Source of the DNA: Symbioplanes lichenis
GTDB taxonomy: Bacteria > Actinomycetota > Actinomycetes > Mycobacteriales > Micromonosporaceae
Assembly: GCF_030709675.1 (NCBI RefSeq)
Contig: NZ_JAUZQD010000007.1
Span: 186,001-250,000, forward strand
DNA length: 64,000 nucleotides
Direction of reading: 5' to 3'
Shown here: one piece after another, positions 9,057 to 16,277 of the stretch
How positions within the stretch are numbered: position 1 is the first letter of the stretch
Layout: each line of letters begins with the position of its first letter
Program-made: the position numbers and the translations under genes
The notes under the pieces: model-generated
Told to the model about the DNA's origin: nothing
Seen by the model: the letters and a program-made list of their open reading frames with translations, nothing else
The model's database searches: none

Positions 9057-10550
9057 GTGAGCGCATTGCTCGAGGTCCGCGACGTGAGCAAATCGTTCGG
9101 GGCCGTGGCCGCTGTCCAGGGCGTCAGCTTCCCGCTGCACGCCGGTGAGGCCCATGCCCTCGTCGGCGAGAACGGCGCCGGCAAGTCGACCATCGTCAAG
9201 ATGCTGGCCGGGGTGCACCGCCCCGACACCGGCACGCTCGTGGTCGACGGCACCCCGGCCGAGTTCACCGGCCCGGCCGACGCCAAGGCCGCCGGGATCG
9301 CCGTGATCTACCAGGAGCCCACGCTCTTCCCCGACCTCTCGGTCGCGGAGAACATCGCCATGGGCAACCAGCCGCTGACCAAGCTGCGCCAGATCGACCG
9401 CAAGGCGATGCGCGCCACCGCCGAGCGGCTCTTCGTCCGGCTCGGGGTGCGGATCGACCCGGACCGGCCGGCCCGCGGGCTGTCCATCGCGGACCAGCAG
9501 CTCGTCGAGATCGCCAAGGCGCTCTCCAGCCAGGCCCGCGTGCTCATCATGGACGAGCCCACGGCGGCGCTGAGCGGCGTGGAGGTCGACCGGCTCTTCG
9601 CGGTCACCCGGGCGCTGCGCGACGAGGGCGCCGCGATCATGTTCATCTCGCACCGGTTCGAGGAGATCACCGCGCTCTGCCAGCGCGTCACGATCATGCG
9701 CGACGGCAAGCACGTCTGCACCGAGCCGGTCGAGGATCTCAGCGTCGACGACATGATCCGGCGCATGGTCGGCCGCGACCTCAGCGCGCTCTACCCCAAG
9801 CAGGAGGCGGAGATCGGCGACGTCGTGCTCGAGGTCGAGGGTCTCGGCCGCGAGGGCGTCTTCCGCGACATCAGCTTCACGGTCCGGGCGGGCGAGATCG
9901 TCGCGCTGGCCGGGCTGGTCGGCGCCGGGCGCTCCGAGGTGATGCAGGCCGTCTTCGGGGTCGACAAGTACGACACCGGCACCGTCCGCTTCCTCGGCAA
10001 GAAGCTCAAGGGCGGCGACCCGCGCGCCGCCATGACCGCCGGCATGGGCCTGGTCCCCGAGGACCGGCGCCAGCAGGGCCTGGTCATGGAGCTCTCCATC
10101 GAGCGCAACGTCAACCTGCCCCGCTCCCGCGCGCTGTCCCGCCTCGGCCTGCTCTTCGGCGGCCGGGAGCGCAGCGAGGCGCAGGAGTGGACGAAGCAGC
10201 TGCAGACCAAGTTCGGCCGGCTGACCGACCCGGTGGGCACGCTCTCCGGCGGCAACCAGCAGAAGGTGGTGCTGGCCAAGTGGCTGGCGACCGGCCCCAA
10301 GCTGCTGATCGTCGACGAGCCCACCCGTGGCATCGACGTCGGCACCAAGGCGGAGGTGCACCGGCTGCTGTCGTCCCTGGCGGCTCGCGGGCTCGCCGTC
10401 GTCATGGTCTCCTCCGAGCTGCCCGAGGTGCTCGGCATGGCAGACCGCATCGTCGTGCTGCGCGAGGGGCACGTCGCCGCCGAGCTCACCCGGGCCGAGG
10501 CCACCGAGGAGACCGTCATGTACGCCGCCATGGGACAGGAAACGAAGTGA
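9057..10550 (+). CDS. rhaT: Rhamnose ABC importer, ATP-binding protein
   Basis: 497 aa with two ABC ATPase domains in tandem, as in ribose/xylose-type importers. Domain 1 has GENGAGKST and VLIMDEPTAAL. Domain 2 has the usual degenerate Walker A (GAGRSE), LSGGNQQKV and LLIVDEPTRGID. The GTG start is placed 5 nt after GGAGG; another GTG lies 6 nt upstream. It powers import of L-rhamnose through the two permeases that follow. It overlaps the first permease by 1 nt. The sugar is assigned from neighbours. Confidence 0.92.
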   Translation: MSALLEVRDVSKSFGAVAAVQGVSFPLHAGEAHALVGENGAGKSTIVKMLAGVHRPDTGTLVVDGTPAEFTGPADAKAAGIAVIYQEPTLFPDLSVAENIAMGNQPLTKLRQIDRKAMRATAERLFVRLGVRIDPDRPARGLSIADQQLVEIAKALSSQARVLIMDEPTAALSGVEVDRLFAVTRALRDEGAAIMFISHRFEEITALCQRVTIMRDGKHVCTEPVEDLSVDDMIRRMVGRDLSALYPKQEAEIGDVVLEVEGLGREGVFRDISFTVRAGEIVALAGLVGAGRSEVMQAVFGVDKYDTGTVRFLGKKLKGGDPRAAMTAGMGLVPEDRRQQGLVMELSIERNVNLPRSRALSRLGLLFGGRERSEAQEWTKQLQTKFGRLTDPVGTLSGGNQQKVVLAKWLATGPKLLIVDEPTRGIDVGTKAEVHRLLSSLAARGLAVVMVSSELPEVLGMADRIVVLREGHVAAELTRAEATEETVMYAAMGQETK

Positions 10551-11572
10551 TGGCCGCCATCGCCACCCCCTCGGCCTCGCCGGCCAGAAGAGCCTTCGGC
10601 GGGCTGGTGAAGACCCGCGAGCTGGGCATCGTCATCGCCCTGATCGCGCTGGTCGTCTACACCGCCGCGAACAACCCGCGCTTCCTGTCGGCGCAGAGCA
10701 TCCGCGACATCCTGCTGAACACCGCGATCCTCGCGGTCATGGCGGCCGGGCAGGCGGTCGTGGTGATCACCCGCAACATCGACCTCTCGGTGGGCTCGGT
10801 GCTCGGCCTCAGCGCGTACGCGGTCGCCACGCTCCTGCAGGCCAACCCCGGCGTCCCGATGGTGGTCGCCCTGCTCATCGGGCTGGCCGTCGGCGCGGCG
10901 GCCGGAGCGCTCAACGGTGTGCTGGTCCGCTACGGCAAGGTCCCGGCGCTCGTGGTCACGCTCGGCACGATGTACATCTGGCGCGGGGTCGCGTACTCGT
11001 GGGCCGGGGGTGACCAGGTCACCGCGAGCGAGCTGCCGAAACACTTCCTCTCCTTCGCCAACGACTCGGTCCTCGGCATCCCGTGGCCGGTGCTCGTCGC
11101 GATCGTCGTCGTCCTCGGCGTCACCGTGGTGATGCGCAACTACCGCGCCGGCCGCGAGCTCTACGCGATGGGCTCGAGCCCGGACGCCGCGGAGCTCGCC
11201 GGCATCAAGGTGAGCCGCAACCTCATCGGCGCGTTCATCGTCAGCGGCGCCCTGGCCGGCCTCGCGGGCGTCCTCTTCGCCGCCCGCTTCGGCACGATCG
11301 ACGCCTCGGCCGGCAACGGCTACGAGCTGAACGTCGTCGCCGCGGTGGTCGTCGGCGGCGTCGCGATCTCCGGCGGCAGCGGCACGGTCTGGGGTGCCGG
11401 CCTCGGGGCCCTGCTGCTGACGGTCATCGGCAGCGCCCTCACGGTGCTCTCCATCAACCAGTTCTGGCAGCAGGCCATCGTCGGCGCGCTGATCATCCTC
11501 GCGATCTGCGCCGACCGGGTGGTCGCCGTCCGCATCGCCCGTGCCCTGAGGAAGAGGGACTCGCATGTCTGA
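10550..11572 (+). CDS. rhaP: Rhamnose ABC importer, permease 1
   Basis: 340 aa, a BPD_transp_2 (ribose-type) permease with about 8-10 hydrophobic segments and the conserved ITRNIDLSVGS region at about residue 75. ATG overlaps the ATPase stop (TGATG), and its 3' end overlaps the second permease by 8 nt. It forms the membrane channel with that partner. The rhaP/rhaQ naming follows gene order in the Rhizobium system and could be swapped. Confidence 0.9.
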   Translation: MAAIATPSASPARRAFGGLVKTRELGIVIALIALVVYTAANNPRFLSAQSIRDILLNTAILAVMAAGQAVVVITRNIDLSVGSVLGLSAYAVATLLQANPGVPMVVALLIGLAVGAAAGALNGVLVRYGKVPALVVTLGTMYIWRGVAYSWAGGDQVTASELPKHFLSFANDSVLGIPWPVLVAIVVVLGVTVVMRNYRAGRELYAMGSSPDAAELAGIKVSRNLIGAFIVSGALAGLAGVLFAARFGTIDASAGNGYELNVVAAVVVGGVAISGGSGTVWGAGLGALLLTVIGSALTVLSINQFWQQAIVGALIILAICADRVVAVRIARALRKRDSHV

Positions 11573-12581
11573 CACCGCAGCCCCGAGGGGGATCCGCCGG
11601 GGCGAGCTCGGCAAGCTGGCGAGCTGGGACGGCATCATCATCGTCCTCACGGTGCTGGCCCTGGTGGTCGCGTCGCTGGCCGTGCCCAACTTCGGCACCA
11701 GCCGCAACTACACCTTCCTCGTGCTCGACCTGATGCCGATCCTGCTCATCGCCCTGCCGATGACGCTCATCATCGTCACCGGCGAGATCGACCTGTCGGT
11801 GGCGAGCACGCTCGGCTTCACCAGCGCGCTGATGGGCTGGTTCTGGAACAACGGCCTCAGCATCGAGATGATCATCCCGCTCTGCATCGTCATCGGCGCG
11901 GTGCTCGGCGCCTTCAACGGCTTCCTGGTCACCCGGCTCGGCCTGCCGTCGCTCGCCGTGACGATCGGCACGCTGGCCCTCTATCGCGGTCTCGCCCTGG
12001 TGGTCCTGGGCGACGGCGCGGTGGCCGACTTCCCCTTCGACTACACCGGGTGGGTCACCGGCACGATCGGCGGCGGCTCGATCCCGAACGTCCTGCTCCT
12101 GCTGATCCCGCTCGCGATCGTCTTCGGCATCGTCCTGCACGCGACCCCGGTCGGCCGCGCGCTCTACGCGATGGGCGCCAACGACAAGGCGGCCCACTTC
12201 GCCGGCATCCGGGTGGAACGGACCAAATTCTGGCTGTACGTGGCCAGCGGTGCCGTGGCCGGGCTGGTGGGTGTGCTCTGGACTCTGCGCTACTCGAGCG
12301 CCCGCGCCGACAACGGCTCGGGTCTCGAGCTGGCGGTCGTGGCGGCCGTGCTGCTCGGCGGCGTCTCGATCTTCGGCGGCAAGGGCAGCCTGCCGGGCGT
12401 ACTCGCCGGGGTGGTCCTGCTGGCCGTCCTCCAGAACGCCCTGCGCCTGCAGGACGTCTCCGGTCAGGCCCTCAACATCGTCACCGGGGCGTTGCTCGTG
12501 CTCTCGGTGCTGCTGCCCAACATCGTCACCTCCCTCCGCACCACGTGGCACCGGCGGAGACTCCGCCAGGCCGCTGCCTGA
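11565..12581 (+). CDS. rhaQ: Rhamnose ABC importer, permease 2
   Basis: 338 aa, paralogous to the gene before it, with the same permease signature (IVTGEIDLSVAS at about residue 68) and multiple membrane spans. The C-terminus is basic (RRRLRQ), expected on the cytoplasmic side. It starts inside the end of permease 1, so the two are translationally coupled and probably make a heterodimeric channel. Confidence 0.9.
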   Translation: MSDTAAPRGIRRGELGKLASWDGIIIVLTVLALVVASLAVPNFGTSRNYTFLVLDLMPILLIALPMTLIIVTGEIDLSVASTLGFTSALMGWFWNNGLSIEMIIPLCIVIGAVLGAFNGFLVTRLGLPSLAVTIGTLALYRGLALVVLGDGAVADFPFDYTGWVTGTIGGGSIPNVLLLLIPLAIVFGIVLHATPVGRALYAMGANDKAAHFAGIRVERTKFWLYVASGAVAGLVGVLWTLRYSSARADNGSGLELAVVAAVLLGGVSIFGGKGSLPGVLAGVVLLAVLQNALRLQDVSGQALNIVTGALLVLSVLLPNIVTSLRTTWHRRRLRQAAA

Positions 12582-12614
12582 TCTTTCGAAACCCCCCTTA
12601 AACAGGAGCCCTCG

Positions 12615-13694
12615 ATGATTCGCACCCACCATCGGCTACTGACCGCCGCGACCGCGTCACTCCTGGTCCTGGGCTTGACCGCCTGCGGCGGCACCACCAA
12701 GGACAGCAACGAGTCCTCGGGCGGCGGCCCGGCCGGGGCCGGCGCCGCGTCGGCCGACCCCAACGCCGCCATCAAGGAGGGCCTCAAGATCGCCTTCCTG
12801 CCCAAGCAGCTCAACAACCCGTACTCGGACGTCGAGACCTCCGGCGGCGAGGCCGCGGTCAAGGAGCTCAAGGGCGAGTACAAGAAGGTCGGCCCGAACG
12901 ACGCGTCCGCCTCGTCGCAGGTCAGCTACATCAACACGCTGATCCAGCAGCAGCAGGACGTCATCGTGGTGGCGGCCAACGACCCGAACGCGGTCTGCCC
13001 GTCGCTCAACCAGGCCCGGCAGGCCGGCATCAAGGTCGTCACCTTCGACTCGGACTCCGCCCAGGAGTGCCGCGACGCCTTCATCAACCAGGCCACCACG
13101 CAGGGCATCGGCGAGAGCCTGGCCAAGATGGCCAACGAGCTGGCCGGCGGCGAGGGCGAGATCGCGATCCTCTCGGCCACCCCGAACGCCACGAACCAGA
13201 ACGCCTGGATCGAGGTGATGAAGTCCGAACTGGCCAAGCCGGAGAACAGCAAGCTGAAGCTGGTCAAGACGGTCTACGGCAACGACGACGACCAGAAGTC
13301 GTTCCAGGAGGCCCAGGGGCTGCTCCAGTCGTACCCGAACCTCAAGGTGATCGTCTCCCCGACCACCGTGGGCATCGCGGCGGCGTCGCGCTACGTCAGC
13401 TCCTCCAACTACAAGGGCAAGGTCGCCATCACCGGTCTCGGCCTGCCGAACCAGATGCGCGAGTACGTGAAGGACGGCACGGTCAAGAAGTTCGCGCTGT
13501 GGAACCCGGCCGACATCGGCTTCCTCGCCGCGTACGCGGGTGCCGCCCTCGCCTCCGGCAAGATCACCAGCGCCGAGGGGCAGAAGTTCACCGCCGGCAA
13601 GCTCGGTGACTACACCATCGGCGCCGACGGCGAGATCGTGCTCGGCCCGCCGACCGAGTTCACCGCCGAGAACATCGACCAGTTCAACTTCTGA
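12615..13694 (+). CDS. rhaS: Rhamnose-binding lipoprotein of the ABC importer
   Basis: 359 aa. A lipoprotein signal peptide with lipobox LTAC (Cys at about residue 19) is followed by a Gly/Ser/Ala-rich linker and a type I periplasmic binding domain from about residue 50. It captures the sugar outside the cell and passes it to the permeases. AGGAG lies 7 nt upstream of the ATG. The gap from permease 2 is 33 bp, so it is part of the same transcript. Confidence 0.93.
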   Translation: MIRTHHRLLTAATASLLVLGLTACGGTTKDSNESSGGGPAGAGAASADPNAAIKEGLKIAFLPKQLNNPYSDVETSGGEAAVKELKGEYKKVGPNDASASSQVSYINTLIQQQQDVIVVAANDPNAVCPSLNQARQAGIKVVTFDSDSAQECRDAFINQATTQGIGESLAKMANELAGGEGEIAILSATPNATNQNAWIEVMKSELAKPENSKLKLVKTVYGNDDDQKSFQEAQGLLQSYPNLKVIVSPTTVGIAAASRYVSSSNYKGKVAITGLGLPNQMREYVKDGTVKKFALWNPADIGFLAAYAGAALASGKITSAEGQKFTAGKLGDYTIGADGEIVLGPPTEFTAENIDQFNF

Positions 13695-13697
13695 TCG

Positions 13698-14015
13698 ATG
13701 CCTCGTTACTGCTTCCAGCTCCAGGTCCGGCCGGACCGGATCGCGGAGTACAAGGAGCGGCACCAGGCCGTGTGGCCCGAGATGCAGGACGCACTCCGGG
13801 CCACCGGCTGGCGCAACTACACGCTCTTCCTGCGCGAGGACGGGCTGCTGATCGGCTATGTCGAGGCCGACGACCTGGCCGCCTCCGAGGCGGCGATGAA
13901 CGCCACCGACGTGAACGCGCGCTGGCAGGCCGAGATGGCCCCGTTCTTCGCCGGCACCACGCCCGAGGAAGGCTTTCCCCTGCTCACCGAAGTTTTTCAC
14001 CTAGAAGGTAAGTGA
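13698..14015 (+). CDS. rhaM: L-rhamnose mutarotase
   Basis: 105 aa, the usual family length. The dimeric ferredoxin-like fold is recognisable from KERHQAVWPEMQDALRATGW, carrying the catalytic His, and from the later YVEADDLAASEAAM. RhaM interconverts alpha and beta anomers of L-rhamnose before isomerisation. It starts 3 nt after the binding-protein stop and overlaps rhaI by 4 nt. Confidence 0.95.
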   Translation: MPRYCFQLQVRPDRIAEYKERHQAVWPEMQDALRATGWRNYTLFLREDGLLIGYVEADDLAASEAAMNATDVNARWQAEMAPFFAGTTPEEGFPLLTEVFHLEGK

Positions 14016-15187
14016 GTCTGATGACCGACCTGGCCGCCGTCAAGCGCGCGCTCGCCGCGCAGCGGATCGAGACCCCGTCGTGGGCCTTCGGGAACTCGGG
14101 TACCCGCTTCAAGGTCTTCGCCCAGCCGGGTGTCCCGCGCACCCCGGAGGAGAAGATCGCCGACGCGGCCGTCGTGCACCGGTTCACCGGCGTCGCCCCG
14201 ACCGTCGCCCTGCACATCCCCTGGGACAAGGTGGACGACTACTCCGCCCTGGCGTCCTACGCGGCCGATCAGGGCGTCGGCATCGGGGCCATCAACACCA
14301 ACGTCTTCCAGGACGACGACTACAAGCTGGGGTCGGTCACCAACCCCGACCCCGGCGTGCGCCGCAAGGCCACGGACCACCTGCTCGAGGCCGTCGACAT
14401 CATGGACCGGACCGGGTCGCGCGACCTCAAGCTCTGGTTCTCCGACGGCATCAACTACCCCGGCCAGGACGACCTGACCAGCCGGCAGGACCGGCTCGCG
14501 GCGGCGCTGCGCGAGACGTACGACCGCCTGGGCGACAACCAGCGCATCCTGCTGGAGTACAAGCTCTTCGAGCCGGCCTTCTACGCCACGGACATCCCCG
14601 ACTGGGGTACGTCCTACGCCCACTGCCTCGAGCTGGGCGAGAAGGCCACGGTGTGCATCGACACGGGGCACCACGCCCCGGGCACGAACATCGAGTTCAT
14701 CGTCGCCTTCCTCCTGCGCCAGAAGAAGCTCGGCGCGTTCGACTTCAACAGCCGCTTCTACGCCGACGACGACCTCATGGCCGGGGCCGCCGACCCGTTC
14801 CAGCTGTTCCGGATCATGTACGAGATCGTCCGCGGCGGCGCGCTCGACCCGGCGTACGGGATCAACTTCATGCTCGACCAGTGCCACAACATCGAGGCGA
14901 AGATCCCCGCGATCATCCGCTCGGTCCTCAACATCCAGGAGGCCACGGCCAAGGCGCTGCTGGTCGACCGGGACGCCCTCGGCAAGGCGCAGAGCGACGG
15001 CGACGTCCTCGAGGCGAACGCCGTGCTGATGGACGCGTACAACACCGACGTGCGCCCGTTGCTGGCCGAGGTCCGGGCCGACGCGGGCCTGGACCCCGAC
15101 CCGGTCGCCGCCTACAAGCGCAGCGGTTACCAGGAGAAGATCGTCGCCGACCGCGTCGGTGGACAGCAGGCGGGCTGGGGGGCCTAG
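14012..15187 (+). CDS. rhaI: L-rhamnose isomerase (RhaI type)
   Basis: 391 aa, a TIM-barrel isomerase of the RhaI type rather than the longer E. coli RhaA. Visible metal-site elements include LEYKLFEPAFY, CIDTGHHAPGTN and FDFNSRFYADDD. It converts L-rhamnose to L-rhamnulose. The GTG start overlaps the rhaM stop (GTGA); an ATG 9 nt further in is an alternative, since the AGAAGG upstream is close to the first and far from the second. The 3' end overlaps the convergent NTF2-like gene by 4 nt. Confidence 0.94.
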   Translation: MSLMTDLAAVKRALAAQRIETPSWAFGNSGTRFKVFAQPGVPRTPEEKIADAAVVHRFTGVAPTVALHIPWDKVDDYSALASYAADQGVGIGAINTNVFQDDDYKLGSVTNPDPGVRRKATDHLLEAVDIMDRTGSRDLKLWFSDGINYPGQDDLTSRQDRLAAALRETYDRLGDNQRILLEYKLFEPAFYATDIPDWGTSYAHCLELGEKATVCIDTGHHAPGTNIEFIVAFLLRQKKLGAFDFNSRFYADDDLMAGAADPFQLFRIMYEIVRGGALDPAYGINFMLDQCHNIEAKIPAIIRSVLNIQEATAKALLVDRDALGKAQSDGDVLEANAVLMDAYNTDVRPLLAEVRADAGLDPDPVAAYKRSGYQEKIVADRVGGQQAGWGA

Positions 15188-15645
15188 GCCCCGCCCGGCC
15201 GCAGCGGGAGTTCGGTGCGGTCGCCGGGGGCGCGCGGGCCGACGATGGTGCGTTCGCCCTCGGTGATGCGCAGGTCGTTGATGCTCGCCTCCCGGCGCCG
15301 CATGAGCCCCTGGTCGTCGAACTCCCACAGCTCGTTGCCGAAGCTGCGCCACCACTGGCCCGCGTCGTCGTGGCACTCGTACTGGAAGCGGACGGCGATG
15401 CGGTCGGCGGTGAAGGACCAGAGCGACTTGCGCAGCGCGTACGCGTGCTCGCGTTGCCATTTCGCCGTGAGGAACCGGACGATCTCGGCGCGGCCGGTGA
15501 CGAAGGTGTCCCTGTTCCGCCAGACCGAGTCCTCGGTGTAGGCGAGGGCCACCCGCTCGGGATCGCACGTGTTCCAGGCGTCCTCGGCGGCCTGCACCTT
15601 GGCGGCGGCCGTCTCGGCGGTGAACGGGGGCACGGGTGGGCGCAT
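15184..15645 (-). CDS. NTF2-like protein (DUF1348 family)
   Basis: 153 aa with the SnoaL/NTF2-like fold of the DUF1348 family: AEDAWNTCDPERVALAYTED, SVWRNRDTFVTGR and FQYECHDDAGQW. Its activity is not known. GGAGG lies 6 nt upstream of the ATG. It is transcribed divergently from a TetR regulator, and the shared promoter carries two mirrored operators, so it is the likely target of that regulator. Confidence 0.85.
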   Translation of the reverse strand: MRPPVPPFTAETAAAKVQAAEDAWNTCDPERVALAYTEDSVWRNRDTFVTGRAEIVRFLTAKWQREHAYALRKSLWSFTADRIAVRFQYECHDDAGQWWRSFGNELWEFDDQGLMRRREASINDLRITEGERTIVGPRAPGDRTELPLRPGGA

Positions 15646-15663
15646 GACAACCTCCGGCACGAA

Positions 15664-15679
15664 GAGAACCACGGTTCTC
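15664..15679. promoter_or_regulatory. Operator 1 of the TetR regulator
   Basis: GAGAACCACGGTTCTC, with 7-bp inverted arms. It is the exact reverse complement of operator 2, whose start lies 26 bp further on. It sits between the NTF2-like gene and the shared promoter. Confidence 0.85.
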
Positions 15680-15689
15680 CGGTAGAGTA

Positions 15690-15705
15690 GAGAACCGTGG
15701 TTCTC
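15690..15705. promoter_or_regulatory. Operator 2, overlapping the tetR start codon
   Basis: GAGAACCGTGGTTCTC, the mirror copy of operator 1. The GTG start of the TetR gene (15697-15699) lies inside it. A TAGAGT box (15683-15688) sits between the two operators and suits a leaderless mRNA starting at the GTG. Confidence 0.85.
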
Positions 15706-16251
15706 CCCGTCAACGAAGCCCGCGACCGGGCCCTGGACGCCGCCGAGCAGCTGATCTACGCGCGCGGCGTGCACGCCGTCGGCATGGACGACGTCCGCGA
15801 GCTGTCCGGGGTGTCCCTCAAGCGGCTCTACGCGCTCTTCCCCGGCAAGGAAGCCCTGGTCGAAGCGGTCCTCGAGCGGCGGGACGGGCGCTGGCGGCAG
15901 CGCCTCGCCGACTTCGTGACCCGGGTCGGTGACCGGGACGAGCGGCTGCTGGCCGTCTTCGACTGGCTGGCCGAGTGGTTCGCCGAGCCGGACTTCCGGG
16001 GCTGCGCGTGGATCAATGTGTTCGGCGAGCTGGGCTCCACCTCGCCGGCCGTGCTGGCCCAGGTGCGCGGGCACAAGCGGCGCTTCGCCGAGCAGCTGGC
16101 CGGCTGGGTGGCCGACGCGCACCGGCCCGCCGAGCTCGCCCCGCAACTCCTGCTGCTGGCCGAGGGCGCGATGGTGACCGCCGGCATCCACGGCGGCCCG
16201 GGCCCCGCACACGAGGCCCGGCGCGCGGCCGCGGCGCTGCTTTCCCGTTAG
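15697..16251 (+). CDS. TetR-family transcriptional regulator
   Basis: 184 aa. The N-terminal TetR HTH (ARGVHAVGMDDVRELSGVSLKRLYALFPGKEALV) is followed by a helical ligand domain with FRGCAWINVFGE, a segment common in regulators of small NTF2-like or reductase genes. No ribosome binding site is present. The GTG lies 8 nt after TAGAGT and inside operator 2, so the message is probably leaderless and autorepressed. Likely target: the divergent NTF2-like gene. Confidence 0.88.
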   Translation: MVLPVNEARDRALDAAEQLIYARGVHAVGMDDVRELSGVSLKRLYALFPGKEALVEAVLERRDGRWRQRLADFVTRVGDRDERLLAVFDWLAEWFAEPDFRGCAWINVFGELGSTSPAVLAQVRGHKRRFAEQLAGWVADAHRPAELAPQLLLLAEGAMVTAGIHGGPGPAHEARRAAAALLSR

Positions 16252-16277
16252 GGCACAGGTGTTGCCACAATGGGGCC

